A stretch of DNA of 64,000 bases, taken from NCBI GenBank assembly GCA_052035735.1, contig JBPOHI010000036.1:1-64000 (forward strand). Direction: 5' to 3'. The DNA comes from JAGPDF01 sp052035735 (GTDB lineage: Bacteria > Acidobacteriota > Thermoanaerobaculia > Multivoradales > JAGPDF01). Below the pieces are notes generated by a model. That model ran no database searches. It was not told the DNA's origin and worked only from the letters and a program-made list of their open reading frames with translations. The position numbers and the translations under genes were made by a program. This document shows, in pieces, positions 42,578-53,925 of this stretch (position 1 is the stretch's first letter; each line of letters starts with the position of its first letter).

Positions 42578-42581
<4 letters not shown>
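41034..42581 (-). CDS. malQ: 4-alpha-glucanotransferase (amylomaltase)
   Basis: The 515-residue GH77 enzyme transfers alpha-1,4-glucan segments in glycogen or maltodextrin metabolism. The nucleophile Asp lies in VRLDHFRGF, the acid/base Glu in LLAEDLGEI, and the third Asp in GTHDNDTT. WQVLPLGPTG and SPYNALSAFAGNP are typical of the N-terminal part. The start is GTG at 42581, sharing GTGA with the speA stop, so it is translationally coupled to speA, an unusual partner. Confidence 0.95.
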
Positions 42582-44554
<1,973 letters not shown>

Positions 44555-44600
44555 CTTCTCCGCGGCGATCGGCGGAAGAAATCGGCGGCGTGACGGCGCT

Positions 44601-46247
44601 TCAGGGCAGCGTCGCGGCGGCGAGGACGCGCACGCGGGTGCTCGCTGGCCCGGTGACCAGCGCCGCGGCGGAGAAGCGGATGCCTGCCGGAGCGAACGTC
44701 GCCTTGAAGGGCGCCGGTCGCTGGGAGAGATTGCGGAAGAGATCGGCCAGGGACCGGAGGCGAGAGGTCCGGGCGGCGAGCTCGAGGACGCCGGAACCGA
44801 TGTAGGCGCCGCTCGCGTCGGTGAGATCGAAGCTGACGGTGCCCGCGATCTCGTCGAGGTTCGCTACGACGAGCGTCGCGGAGGTCGTCGTGCCGAAGGG
44901 GATGTCGAGAATCTGCTTTCCGGCGTTGGTCCACGAGGCTTCGGGCAGGGCACTCACCGCTGCACCCTCGCTGCCATCCGGATCGCTCGCGGCGCGGACG
45001 ACTGCGCTCGCCGCGAGGGTAGCTGGAGGAGTACCGGGGAGGCCGAAGGTCTCGACACGGAACGCCCCTCTTCCGGCACCGATGCCGAAAGTGCTGGCCA
45101 GGACTTCGTCGATGCGGGTCGTCGCCTGCGGCTCGAGGACGAAACGCCGCACCGGCGGTGGCGTGTCGTAGGTCACCTCCGGGACGAAGGTGACTTCGAT
45201 CACGCCGAAATCGCCGCTGGAGTTGTCGAGCAGGAGGTCGGAAACGAGCAGGCCCTCGGCGGATTCGGCGATCGCCGGAAGGAGGAACGTCGCGGTCTCC
45301 CAGGCCGGCTCACTGCCGGCGACGACGACCACGACCGAGTCCTCGGAAACCGCCCCTCCTGCCGTAATGCCACGCACGGAGACGGTGTAAGTGCCGGCAT
45401 GCAGGTACATATAGAAGGTGCTGAAGTCGGCCGGCGGAGGGGTCGTGGCGTACCCGCCGTCACCGAAGTCCCACTCGATATGGACGAACTGATCCAACGC
45501 GTTGCCATCGACGCCGAAGGCCGACAGGGCGCCCACCGCGAGTGGGCTCGGTGGCGGGACGATCTCGATCGCCGGCGTGTCGAGCAGCGGCAGCAGGGTC
45601 TCGAGGAAGAGTCCGGCGATCTCGATGTAGCCGTCGGTGTTGGGATGCCCGACGATATCGATGACCTCGGGATCGTAGTAGTAGTAGTTCTCGAACAGGT
45701 CCGGGAGACCTTCGAAGAGGGTGAACTGGTCGGCGACAGCCCGGTGAAGCTCTTCGCCCGTCGTTCGGAGCGCCAGCGCCAACGCTGAGGTCGCGGAATT
45801 GCTGGCGTCGGCCGGTGCCGTCGGGACCCGGGGGATCACCGAGGCGTGAACCGCGACCATGCCGAGCGCCTCCGCCCGGCTGGCCATCTCGTCGAGGTTG
45901 AAGCGGATCGACTCGACCCCGACGCGCTGCGAAATGTCGTTGGTCCCCTCCATGAGGAGGAGGAAGTCGCCGCCGTCCGCGAGCACGGAGTCGATCCGCG
46001 ACAGGCCCGAGGAGGTGGTTTCGCCACCGATGCCATGGTTCTCGACGATCGCGTCGTACCCCTGTTGCCGCAACCAGCGCTGCAAACGCGGTGGGTATCC
46101 GCCGCCCGGATTGGAGGTGTCGCCGTACCCCTCGGTGATGCTGTCGCCGAACGCCAGGAAGCGGATCTCCTGGCCGTTCGCGGCGGTCGCCGCACAGACG
46201 GCGAGACCGGTGACGAGGAGGGCGGCAGGGAACAGGCGAAGGCGCAT
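44601..46247 (-). CDS. Secreted GDSL/SGNH hydrolase with PKD-like domain
   Basis: The 548-residue protein has a signal peptide (about 1-25), an SGNH esterase domain (about 28-220) with FGDSITEGYG, the Gly of HGIGGETT, EGTNDI and a catalytic Asp/His segment VGHPNTDGY. A PKD-like domain follows (about 240-310: VHIEWDFGDGG) and then a beta-rich C-terminal region. It likely deacylates an extracellular lipid or glycan. A strong promoter (TTGACA-18-TAGACT) precedes it. Confidence 0.85.
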   Translation of the reverse strand: MRLRLFPAALLVTGLAVCAATAANGQEIRFLAFGDSITEGYGDTSNPGGGYPPRLQRWLRQQGYDAIVENHGIGGETTSSGLSRIDSVLADGGDFLLLMEGTNDISQRVGVESIRFNLDEMASRAEALGMVAVHASVIPRVPTAPADASNSATSALALALRTTGEELHRAVADQFTLFEGLPDLFENYYYYDPEVIDIVGHPNTDGYIEIAGLFLETLLPLLDTPAIEIVPPPSPLAVGALSAFGVDGNALDQFVHIEWDFGDGGYATTPPPADFSTFYMYLHAGTYTVSVRGITAGGAVSEDSVVVVVAGSEPAWETATFLLPAIAESAEGLLVSDLLLDNSSGDFGVIEVTFVPEVTYDTPPPVRRFVLEPQATTRIDEVLASTFGIGAGRGAFRVETFGLPGTPPATLAASAVVRAASDPDGSEGAAVSALPEASWTNAGKQILDIPFGTTTSATLVVANLDEIAGTVSFDLTDASGAYIGSGVLELAARTSRLRSLADLFRNLSQRPAPFKATFAPAGIRFSAAALVTGPASTRVRVLAAATLP

Positions 46248-46278
46248 GGGGTCAGGGGGACGACGAGATCAGCGTGCA

Positions 46279-46308
46279 AGTCTAGGGATCCGCGTCGATG
46301 CCTGTCAA
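46279..46308 (-). promoter_or_regulatory. Sigma-70-type promoter of the GDSL gene
   Basis: On the minus strand TTGACA (46308-46303), an 18-base spacer and TAGACT (46284-46279) lie about 32 bases before ATG 46247. It faces away from the TPM gene. Confidence 0.75.
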
Positions 46309-46329
46309 CGACAGGCGCACCGTACGCGC

Positions 46330-46335
46330 TAGAAT
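46330..46335 (+). promoter_or_regulatory. TAnnnT box (TAGAAT) 9 nt before the TPM gene
   Basis: TAGAAT ends 9 bases before GTG 46345, with no SD site. Confidence 0.45.
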
Positions 46336-46344
46336 GTCGCCGCC

Positions 46345-47016
46345 GTGAACCGCCCGAACCCAGCCGAGCCACGCCCGTTGCCTCCCGGTGTTTCTGCCGC
46401 CGAGGCCGCTGCCATCCGCAGCGCCGTCGCGGAGGCCGAGAGCCGCACCGGCGGAGAGATCGTCGCGTTGGCACTCGCCAGCGCCGACGACTACCAGGTT
46501 GCCTACTGGAAGGGAGCCGCGTTCGTGGGGTTGACGGTCGCCACCGGCGCGGCGGTGCTCGACCAGCTTCGGCCGCTCTGGGTCGGCCGGCCGGCCTGGC
46601 TGCTGCTGGTGGTGGCGTGCGGAATGCTCGTGGGCGGTGTCTCGGCGCGCCTGCTCGCGCCCTGGCGGCGTTGGCTGTGCGGATCGGCGCTGCTCGACAA
46701 GCGCCTGACGCAGCGGGCTCGCGAGGCCTTCCTCGCGCACTCGGTCTTCGCCACCCGCGACCGCACCGGCATCCTGGTTGCAGTCTCGGCGTTCGAGCGC
46801 CTGGTGGTCGTCATCGCCGACGAAGGGATCCACGCCGTAGTGCCCGCAGGGACCTGGGAGAGCCTCGCCCGGGAGACCGCGGCGACGGTGCGATCCTCCG
46901 GCCCGGGAGCCGGCCTGCTGCAAGCGGTCCGCCGCGCCGGAGAACTTCTGTCCGCCCACGGTCTCGCCCGCCGCGCCGACGATCGCAACGAGCTCGGCGA
47001 CGAGCTGCGCGGTTGA
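46345..47016 (+). CDS. TPM-domain membrane protein
   Basis: The 223-residue protein has two hydrophobic segments (about 55-75 and 80-102) and a TPM-like domain split around them: SAAEAAAIRSAVAEAESRTGGEIVAL and FERLVVVIADEGIHAVVPAG. TPM proteins are small membrane-linked proteins of uncertain function, some with phosphatase activity in vitro. The start is GTG at 46345, next to a TAGAAT box; an SD site is lacking. It precedes the anchored hypothetical by 55 bases. Confidence 0.75.
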   Translation: MNRPNPAEPRPLPPGVSAAEAAAIRSAVAEAESRTGGEIVALALASADDYQVAYWKGAAFVGLTVATGAAVLDQLRPLWVGRPAWLLLVVACGMLVGGVSARLLAPWRRWLCGSALLDKRLTQRAREAFLAHSVFATRDRTGILVAVSAFERLVVVIADEGIHAVVPAGTWESLARETAATVRSSGPGAGLLQAVRRAGELLSAHGLARRADDRNELGDELRG

Positions 47017-47071
47017 GCGCGCGTGCTAATCTGATTTTTCGTCCTTCCATTCAGCTCAAGGAGCCCGCACC

Positions 47072-47845
47072 ATGAACCAGCCTCTCACTCCGGAAGTGGC
47101 CCCGAAGAAGGGCATGTCGACGTTCGTCAAGGTCCTGCTGGGCTGTGGCGTCCTGCTGCTGCTCGGCATAGGCAGCTGTTTCGTCGTCTCGGGCTACTTC
47201 CTGAAGAAGGGCGTCGGGAAGCTGTCGGACTTCGCCAAGGAGATGGAGAGCAATCCGGATTCCGCGATGGTCAAGGCGGCCGAGGTCGCCTTGCGCCTGA
47301 ACCCGGAAGTCGACGTGATCTCTTCCGATCCGGCTGCGGGCACCATCACGGTGCGCGAGAAGAAGACCGGCAAAGAGGTGACCTTCAATCTCGAGGACAT
47401 CAAGGCCGGGAAGTTCTCGATCTCCACCGACGGCGAGAAGGCGAGCATCGATATCGACGCTTCGGGGGAGAACGGCGGGCAGATGAAGGTCGTGACCGAC
47501 CAGGGCACGGCGGTCTTCGGGGCCGGAAGCAGCCAGACCCCGGATTGGATTCCGTCCTATCCCGGCGCGCGCACCGAGGGGATGGCGAACATCGAGGCCA
47601 AGGGCGAGAAGTCCGGGACCTTCACCCTGCGCACGGCCGACGCGCCGGACGTCGTCACCGCGTTCTTCGAGGCCAAGCTCAAGGAGGCCGGCTTCGAAGT
47701 GCAGAAGGCCAGCATGTCGTTCAACGGCGCGCCCAGCGGCACGCTCTCGGCGACGATCGATGCGGGAAAACGTCAGCTCTCGATTACCGCCGCTGCCCAG
47801 GACGGCGAAACCCAGGCCCTCGTGGCTTACAACGAGAAGCCCTGA
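47072..47845 (+). CDS. Membrane-anchored hypothetical protein
   Basis: The 257-residue protein has one helix (about residues 18-42, VLLGCGVLLLLGIGSCFVV), then a helical stretch and a soluble domain with two parts: a Lys/Glu-rich beta region (about 90-150) and a region about 165-257 starting TPDWIPSYPGARTEG and continuing FTLRTADAPDVVTAFFEAKL, a pattern seen in other unnamed envelope proteins. AAGGAG precedes the ATG. The function is unknown. The next gene starts 11 bases after its stop. Confidence 0.75.
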   Translation: MNQPLTPEVAPKKGMSTFVKVLLGCGVLLLLGIGSCFVVSGYFLKKGVGKLSDFAKEMESNPDSAMVKAAEVALRLNPEVDVISSDPAAGTITVREKKTGKEVTFNLEDIKAGKFSISTDGEKASIDIDASGENGGQMKVVTDQGTAVFGAGSSQTPDWIPSYPGARTEGMANIEAKGEKSGTFTLRTADAPDVVTAFFEAKLKEAGFEVQKASMSFNGAPSGTLSATIDAGKRQLSITAAAQDGETQALVAYNEKP

Positions 47846-47855
47846 GCCGCCGGCC

Positions 47856-48734
47856 CTGAGCCTCTTCGCACGCCAAACCAGCGGCTCGGTCGTCTGCGCA
47901 TCTTGCGGGCGACTGGTCGGCGTCAAGGACGAGCGCTGCTTTCATTGCGGCGCTCGCAACCCCTCTCTCTGGGGTTTCGCGCCCCTCCTGCGCCGCCTCG
48001 GCGCCGATCTGGGATTCGTCCAGTTGCTGATCGGCGGCTGCTCGATCCTCTACATCGTCAGTGTGCTCATGTCCCCGGGGGCGCTCCAGCCCAAGGGAAT
48101 CATGCAGCTCTTCGCCCCGGATACGCGGGCTCTCTTTCTGCTCGGCGCGAGCGGTCCGCTGCCGGTCTTCGGTCTCGGCCATGTCTGGACGCTGCTCAGC
48201 GCCTCGTGGCTGCACGGCGGTCTGCTGCACATCGTGTTCAACATGATGTGGGTTCGACAGCTCGCCGGCCCGGTCGCCGAGCTCTACGGCGCCGGCCGGA
48301 TGATCCTCATCTGGACAGCAGCGTCGATCGTCGGCTTCTCGATGAGCTCCGCGGCCGGCGCGTTTCTGCCGTCGATTCCGTTCCTGAGCTCTCACGCTCC
48401 CTTCACCGTCGGCGCGTCGGCCTCGATCTTCGGCCTGCTGGGGGCGTTGGTCTGTTACGGGAGGCGCACTGGGCAGCGCGCCATGCACCAGCAGGTCTGG
48501 ACCTGGGCAGTGGTGATGTTCCTCTTCGGCGTCATCATGCCCGGGGTCGACAACTGGGCCCATGCCGGCGGGTTTCTCGGCGGCTACGCCGCGGCCACGG
48601 CGCTCAATCCGCTCAAGCCGGAGCGCACCATGCACATGGCCTGGGCGCTCGTCTGCCTGGCGCTGACCGCAGTGTCGATCGTGCTGTCGATCGTGACCGG
48701 AGCGCAGATCCTGCGCGCCATCGAGGGTTCGTGA
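47856..48734 (+). CDS. Zinc-ribbon rhomboid-family intramembrane protease
   Basis: The 292-residue protein begins with a zinc ribbon (VVCASCGRLVGVKDERCFHCG) and continues as a rhomboid with six membrane helices. WLHGGLLHIVFNMMWV, GASASIFGLLGA (catalytic Ser) and NWAHAGGFLGG (catalytic His) are intact. No ATG, GTG or TTG lies at the expected N-terminus; CTG 47856 gives a proper one, whereas ATG 47760 sits inside the upstream gene and would add a nonsense-like leader. The stop overlaps the next gene by GTGA. Confidence 0.8.
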   Translation: MSLFARQTSGSVVCASCGRLVGVKDERCFHCGARNPSLWGFAPLLRRLGADLGFVQLLIGGCSILYIVSVLMSPGALQPKGIMQLFAPDTRALFLLGASGPLPVFGLGHVWTLLSASWLHGGLLHIVFNMMWVRQLAGPVAELYGAGRMILIWTAASIVGFSMSSAAGAFLPSIPFLSSHAPFTVGASASIFGLLGALVCYGRRTGQRAMHQQVWTWAVVMFLFGVIMPGVDNWAHAGGFLGGYAAATALNPLKPERTMHMAWALVCLALTAVSIVLSIVTGAQILRAIEGS

Positions 48735-50584
48735 GCGAAAAGCCCGCCAAGCCGAAACTGAAACTCGAGTCGGTCTGGCGTGAGGCCAGGACGCTGGTCT
48801 GGGCGCAGCGCCGGCGGCTGGGTTGGGCGCTGCTGCTGATGCTGGTCGGCCGGCTGGCCGGACTGGTGCTGCCGGCGTCGTCGAAGTTCCTGATCGACGA
48901 TGTGCTCGGCAAGGGGAACCGGGATCTGCTGCTGCCGCTGGCGCTCGCCGCAGGCGCGGCGACCCTGGTGCAGGCGGCGACGGGATGGGGTCTCGCCAAT
49001 CTGCTCGGAATCGCCGCCCAGAAGCAGATCGCCGAGATGCGCAAGCGCTTGCATGCGCACGTCCTGCGGCTGCCGACGAGCTACTTCGACGGTACCAAGA
49101 GCGGCGAGCTCATCTCGCGCGTCATGACCGACGCCGAAGGGATCCGCAACCTCGTCGGAACCGGTCTGGTGCAACTGATCGGCGGGCTGGTCACCGCTAC
49201 CCTGGCGCTCGGCGTCCTGTTCTGGCTCAACTGGCGGCTGACGACCGCGATTCTGGTCGTGCTCCTCCTGTTCGCCGGCATGCTGGCCTACGCGTTCGGC
49301 CGCCTGCGGCCGATCTTCCGCGAGCGCAACAAGATCCAGGCCGAGATCACCGGCAGACTGGCGGAGTCGCTCGGCGGCGTGCGGGTCGTCAAGGCCTATA
49401 CCGCCGAGAGGTTCGAGGAGGGGGTCTTCGGCGGCGGCATCGACAAGCTGTTCGGCAACATCCGCAGCACGATGAGCGGCATCGCCGGTGTGACCAGCGC
49501 CTCGACCGCACTCCTCGGCGTCGTCGGCGTGATCATGATGCTGGTCGGCGGGCACTCGATTCTCGCCGGCGCGATGACGCTCGGCGACTTCATCATGTAC
49601 ATCTTCTTCAGCGGCCTGCTGGTGGCTCCGGTGGCGGAGATCGCGGCGATCGGCACCCAGCTGACCGAGGCGTTTGCAGGACTCGACCGCATCCGCGAGA
49701 TCTTCGGCAAGACCACCGAGGACGACGAGGACGCCGCGCGCCGGCCGGTGGAGAGGCTGCGCGGGGAAGTGGAGTTCGAAGACGTCTGGTTCGAATATCA
49801 GACCGACACGCCGGTGCTGCGCGGGATCTCGTTTCGGGCCGCGGCGGGTTCGACGACGGCTCTCGTCGGCTCTTCGGGGTCGGGCAAGAGTACGCTCATC
49901 GGGCTGGTGATGGCCTTCCACCGGCCGACTCGCGGGCGGATCCGGGTCGACGGTGAGGACCTCGCGAACCTCCGCCTGCGCGACTACCGCGCCCACCTGG
50001 GGGCGGTCTTCCAGGACAATTTCCTCTTCGACGGCTCGATTGCCGAGAACATCGCCTACTCGCGCCCGCAGGCGACGCGCGACGAGATCCTCGCAGCGGC
50101 GATGGTGGCTCACTGCGACGAGTTCGTCGAGGGCTTCGACAACGGGTACGAGACCATCGTCGGCGAGCGCGGCGTCAAGCTCTCCGGCGGGCAGCGACAG
50201 CGGGTGGCGATCGCGCGCGCGGTGCTCGCCAACCCGACGATCCTGATTCTCGACGAGGCGACTTCCAGTCTCGACAGCGAGAGCGAAGCGATGATCCAGG
50301 ACGGTCTCGCGAAGCTCCGGGCGGGGAGGACGACCTTCGTGATCGCCCACCGCCTGTCGACCATCCGCAGCGCCGATCAGATTCTGGTGATCGAAGGGGG
50401 CGAAGTCGTCGAGCACGGTACGCACGCCGAGCTCATCGCCCGCGACGGGCGCTACAAGCAGTTGCACGACCGGCAGTACAGGCTGGAATCGGACCGCTTC
50501 ATCAATCCCGGCGAGGACTTCACTCCGCCGGGTGGTGACGGCGAGGCCGCGCCGGTGAAGGTCACGCCCACCGGCCGGCTGTAG
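48731..50584 (+). CDS. ABC-type exporter (MsbA/MDR family)
   Basis: The 617-residue half-transporter has six membrane helices (about 25-330) and an ATPase domain (about 365-600) with Walker A GSSGSGKST, signature LSGGQRQR, and Walker B ILILDEATSSLDSE. It should dimerise and export lipids or hydrophobic compounds. The start is GTG at 48731, overlapping the rhomboid stop by four bases. Coupling to a rhomboid is uncommon in my experience. Confidence 0.93.
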   Translation: MSEKPAKPKLKLESVWREARTLVWAQRRRLGWALLLMLVGRLAGLVLPASSKFLIDDVLGKGNRDLLLPLALAAGAATLVQAATGWGLANLLGIAAQKQIAEMRKRLHAHVLRLPTSYFDGTKSGELISRVMTDAEGIRNLVGTGLVQLIGGLVTATLALGVLFWLNWRLTTAILVVLLLFAGMLAYAFGRLRPIFRERNKIQAEITGRLAESLGGVRVVKAYTAERFEEGVFGGGIDKLFGNIRSTMSGIAGVTSASTALLGVVGVIMMLVGGHSILAGAMTLGDFIMYIFFSGLLVAPVAEIAAIGTQLTEAFAGLDRIREIFGKTTEDDEDAARRPVERLRGEVEFEDVWFEYQTDTPVLRGISFRAAAGSTTALVGSSGSGKSTLIGLVMAFHRPTRGRIRVDGEDLANLRLRDYRAHLGAVFQDNFLFDGSIAENIAYSRPQATRDEILAAAMVAHCDEFVEGFDNGYETIVGERGVKLSGGQRQRVAIARAVLANPTILILDEATSSLDSESEAMIQDGLAKLRAGRTTFVIAHRLSTIRSADQILVIEGGEVVEHGTHAELIARDGRYKQLHDRQYRLESDRFINPGEDFTPPGGDGEAAPVKVTPTGRL

Positions 50585-50610
50585 ACCGACCGGCAGGAAA
50601 CCGCCTGGGG

Positions 50611-50616
50611 TAGGAT
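50611..50616 (+). promoter_or_regulatory. TAnnnT box (TAGGAT) 6 nt before the Ala/Pro-rich gene
   Basis: TAGGAT ends 6 bases before ATG 50623. AGGA inside it is a weak ribosome-site alternative. Confidence 0.4.
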
Positions 50617-50622
50617 CGCTCC

Positions 50623-51921
50623 ATGCGCAAGACAGCTCTTCTCTTGGCGGCGCTCGTGTTGCCGGCCACCGCCGGCGCTCAGGATTGGCGCGGACCCGCA
50701 GCAATCGAAGTGCAGGTCGAGGACGCCAGAGGCAGGAACCTCGCCGGCGCCGAAGTTCTGCTGGTCTATCTTTCCCCCGACGGCGGCGGCAGCCTTCCGT
50801 CGGTGCTGACCGACGCTGCCGGCAAGGCGAATGTCGGCGGGCTCGCTGCCGGTCGCTGGAGCGCGGAGATCCGCCACGCCGGCCACATGAGCTACCGCGC
50901 GGAGCTGTCGATTTCGGCCGACGGCAAGCCGGCGACGCTCTCTGCGTCGCACCTGATGGCTCCGGGAGCCACCTCGACGATGAAGGTCAAGTTCTCGCGC
51001 GGCCGGTCTGCTGTCGCCGCGCCAGCCGCTCCGGCGCCTGCAGCGATCCCACCGGCACCCGCGGTGGCGAAAGAGAGAGCTCCGGCGCCGCCCGCGCCGG
51101 TCCCTTCGCCAGTCCCTGCACCGGCTCCGGCCACGGCGAGCGCGCCTGCCCAGGATCGGCCTCCGGTCGCGGCGCCTGCGCCGGTGGCGGCTCCCGTTGC
51201 GGCGCCGAAAGAGCCGCCGGCCAGAGTCTCGCCTCCGGTCGCCGTGGCGCCTCCTGCGCCAGCGGCTGCCAGCGCTCCGGCGCCTGCGCCAGCGAAAGCC
51301 TCGGCGCCTCCGGTCGTCGAACCGCCGCCGGCGACGCCTGCGCCGCTGGCAGGCGCTGCGGCCCCCGCCGCACCTGCCCCTGCCCCGACTCCTGCACCTG
51401 TGATGCCGCCCGCTCCCGTGGCCGCGGCTCCCGTGGCGCCGCCGCCCGCGGCTGCGGCGCCACCGGCGCCAGCCTCGCCGCCGACGGCTCCGGCGCGGGC
51501 GCGGCTTTGTGGCGAGTGTCCGCCAGGCGAGAGCGCGGCGTGGGCGGAGGCGGCGATCGCCGGCGCCGCGCCGGCGGGCTGTCCGGCGGACCTGCAAGCG
51601 AAGCTGAAGGCGGTCGAGCTGTCCGCTGTCGGAGCGCTGTCGTCGGAGCTCGCCGCTGCCGGGCTCGGTTGCCGTGTGCTCGCCGTCGAGCTGCCGGCGG
51701 GCGCGCGGTTCACCGGCTTTCGCTACGAGGCGCAGAGCGGCACGGTGGTGGCGGACTGCCTGCCGGGGCGCAGTTGCCCGGCGGGAGACTGCCGCTTCCC
51801 GCACGAGCCGGTGCTGCGGATCGAAGGCAACCGCACGACGCTCCTGGTCTCCTTCGAGAGCACGGCAGCCGAGCCGCGGCGTGCCGTCGTCGCCGGCTAC
51901 TCGACCTACAGCAAGCGCTGA
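50623..51921 (+). CDS. Secreted protein with CarboxypepD-like domain and Ala/Pro-rich linker
   Basis: The 432-residue product has a signal peptide (about 1-19), a small Ig/carboxypeptidase-regulatory-like domain (about 25-125; IEVQVEDARGRNLAGAEVLL), and about 170 residues almost only of Ala and Pro. A C-terminal domain with eight or so Cys (CGECPPGESAAWAEAA, CLPGRSCPAGDCRFP) follows. The linker could span the periplasm or cell surface. No family recognised for the C-terminal domain. Confidence 0.7.
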   Translation: MRKTALLLAALVLPATAGAQDWRGPAAIEVQVEDARGRNLAGAEVLLVYLSPDGGGSLPSVLTDAAGKANVGGLAAGRWSAEIRHAGHMSYRAELSISADGKPATLSASHLMAPGATSTMKVKFSRGRSAVAAPAAPAPAAIPPAPAVAKERAPAPPAPVPSPVPAPAPATASAPAQDRPPVAAPAPVAAPVAAPKEPPARVSPPVAVAPPAPAAASAPAPAPAKASAPPVVEPPPATPAPLAGAAAPAAPAPAPTPAPVMPPAPVAAAPVAPPPAAAAPPAPASPPTAPARARLCGECPPGESAAWAEAAIAGAAPAGCPADLQAKLKAVELSAVGALSSELAAAGLGCRVLAVELPAGARFTGFRYEAQSGTVVADCLPGRSCPAGDCRFPHEPVLRIEGNRTTLLVSFESTAAEPRRAVVAGYSTYSKR

Positions 51922-51927
51922 CGCGCC

Positions 51928-53925
51928 TCAGGCCGGGCTGACTTCGACCCGGGCGTCGTTGAAGCAGGCCCCCTGGCCGAGGTCGGTGAAGGTGTCGGGT
52001 GCGAGCGCGCAGGCGGTGGCGCCGTTGTCGGTGTTGTGCGACCACAGCCCCTTCGGCAGCTCGACGACTCCCGGACGCTGGTCGTGCGACAGGTGGACCC
52101 GGCAGTGCACCTCGCCGTAGCTGTTCGCGACGCGCACCCGCTGCCCGTCGACGAGCCCGCGGGCGGCGGCGTCCGCCGGGTGCATCTCCAACGCCACCGG
52201 GCCCTTGCGCAACTGTCCGAGCGTCGAGCTGATGGTCCGGTTGGTCGCCGGCGAGATCAGCGCAAGAGGCGTCGCGGGAGTTGCCGGATCCTCCTGATAG
52301 ACGTAGAGGCCCTCGTGTGCCTCGGCATCGAGCTGGACCGGTACCAGGTGCACTTTGCGGTCCTCCGTCTTCGGGAAGACGTCCACGAACTGCACCGGAT
52401 GGTCGCCGGAGAGCGGCGTGGCGTAGCCCTTCTTCGAGAGCGCCTCTCGCAGGTCGAGTCCGCGGCCGCTCGAGTCGAGGAGCAGGGCGATGGCGTCCTC
52501 CTCGCTGGGGATCTCCTCTGCCGATGCGACACCCGTGCGCAGGGCGAGGTCGGCGAAGACGGCGTAGTTCGAGCGTGCCTCGCCGACCGGTGCGATCACC
52601 GGCGCGATCTCGTGCAGAACGAAAGAGCCGTAGCCGCGCGCGAGCTCGCGGTGCTCGAGGAAGGTTGTCGCCGGCAGCACCAGATCGGCATAGCGCGCCG
52701 TGTCGGTGAGCACCTGGTCGAAGACGATGGTGAAGAGATCCTCGCGCGCGAGGCCCCGGCGCACCAGTGCCTGGTGGGGGGTGGTCGCGAGGGCGTTCGA
52801 GTTGTAGACGAAGAGCAGGTGAATCGGTCGTGCGCTGGTCGTCGTCAACGCCTCGCCGAGACGGTTCATGTTGATCGTGCGGGTGGGCGCCTCGGGTCCC
52901 GCGATCGCCTGCGCGCTCATCTTCCAGGCGGCGGAGTTGGACAGCGTGTAGCCGCCGCCGCGCACGCCGAACTTGCCGGCGACGGCGGGCAGGGCGAGCA
53001 CCGCGGCCACGGCAGAGCCGCCGTTGCGGTTGCGCTCGAGCCCCCAGCCGCAACGGATGACCGCGGGAGAGGTCGCGGCATAGAGCTCGCAGAGGCGCGC
53101 GAGGTCGGCCTCCGGTACCTCCGCGACGGCGGCTGCGCGCGCCAGGGTCCACGGCGCCGCGCGGCGTTCGAGCTCGTCGGCGCGGGTGGCATGGCGGGCG
53201 AGAAACTCCCGGTCGGCGCCTCCGGACCGGAAGAGCTCGCGGATCATCGCCAGAGCGACGACGAGGTCCGTCCCCGGCCGGATCGCGAGGTGGAGGTGGG
53301 CCTGCTTGGCGATCGGCGTCGCGCGAGGATCGATGACGACCAGCTTGGCGCCGGCCTCGCAGGCCGCCTGGATCGGCGGCACGAGGTGAATGCCCGACGC
53401 CGCCGGATTGCAGCCCCAGACCACGACGAGGCGTGCTGCCGGGTAGTCGGCGTAGGCGACGCCCTCCATCTTGCCGTAGAGCCCCATCGCCGCCCGGCCG
53501 GTCGCCGCTGCGCAGACCGTGCGCGCGAGGCGCGAAGCGCCGAGGCGGCGGAACAGCAGCGCGTCGGTCGTGTCCTGCGACAGGTAGCCGTTCGAACCGC
53601 CGTAGCTGAACGGCAGAATCGCCTCGCCGCCGAAGTGGTCGCGGGTTTCGACCAGGCGTTTGGTGGCGAGCGACAGCGCCTGCTGCCACGAGAGCGGTTC
53701 GAAGACTCCTTCACCCTTCTCGCCGACGCGAAGCATCGGCTGGAGGATCCGTTCCTTGCCGTAGAGCTGCTCCGGGAACTTGCGAACCTTGGCGCAGATG
53801 TACCCTTCGGTGACCGGATTGCGGTCACGCGCTCCGTCGAGCTTGGTCACCCGGCCGCCTTCGACCGTGACGTCGAGGCTGCAGGCGTCGGGGCAGTCGA
53901 GCGGGCAGGCCGAGAGGGCCTTCAC
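51928..53925 (-). CDS. Molybdopterin oxidoreductase
   Basis: The 665-residue protein has an N-terminal Fe4S4 motif (SACPLDCPDACSL, then GYICAK), the molybdopterin-binding core (VVWGCNPAASGIHLVPPIQ, VVIDPRATPIAKQA), and a C-terminal dinucleotide-binding domain (RVANSYGEVHCRV, PKGLWSHN). It is like formate-dehydrogenase-type or polysulfide-reductase-type enzymes, but the substrate cannot be set. The start is GTG at 53925, overlapping the SDR stop (GTGA). No partner subunits or Tat signal are visible. Confidence 0.85.
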   Translation of the reverse strand: MKALSACPLDCPDACSLDVTVEGGRVTKLDGARDRNPVTEGYICAKVRKFPEQLYGKERILQPMLRVGEKGEGVFEPLSWQQALSLATKRLVETRDHFGGEAILPFSYGGSNGYLSQDTTDALLFRRLGASRLARTVCAAATGRAAMGLYGKMEGVAYADYPAARLVVVWGCNPAASGIHLVPPIQAACEAGAKLVVIDPRATPIAKQAHLHLAIRPGTDLVVALAMIRELFRSGGADREFLARHATRADELERRAAPWTLARAAAVAEVPEADLARLCELYAATSPAVIRCGWGLERNRNGGSAVAAVLALPAVAGKFGVRGGGYTLSNSAAWKMSAQAIAGPEAPTRTINMNRLGEALTTTSARPIHLLFVYNSNALATTPHQALVRRGLAREDLFTIVFDQVLTDTARYADLVLPATTFLEHRELARGYGSFVLHEIAPVIAPVGEARSNYAVFADLALRTGVASAEEIPSEEDAIALLLDSSGRGLDLREALSKKGYATPLSGDHPVQFVDVFPKTEDRKVHLVPVQLDAEAHEGLYVYQEDPATPATPLALISPATNRTISSTLGQLRKGPVALEMHPADAAARGLVDGQRVRVANSYGEVHCRVHLSHDQRPGVVELPKGLWSHNTDNGATACALAPDTFTDLGQGACFNDARVEVSPA

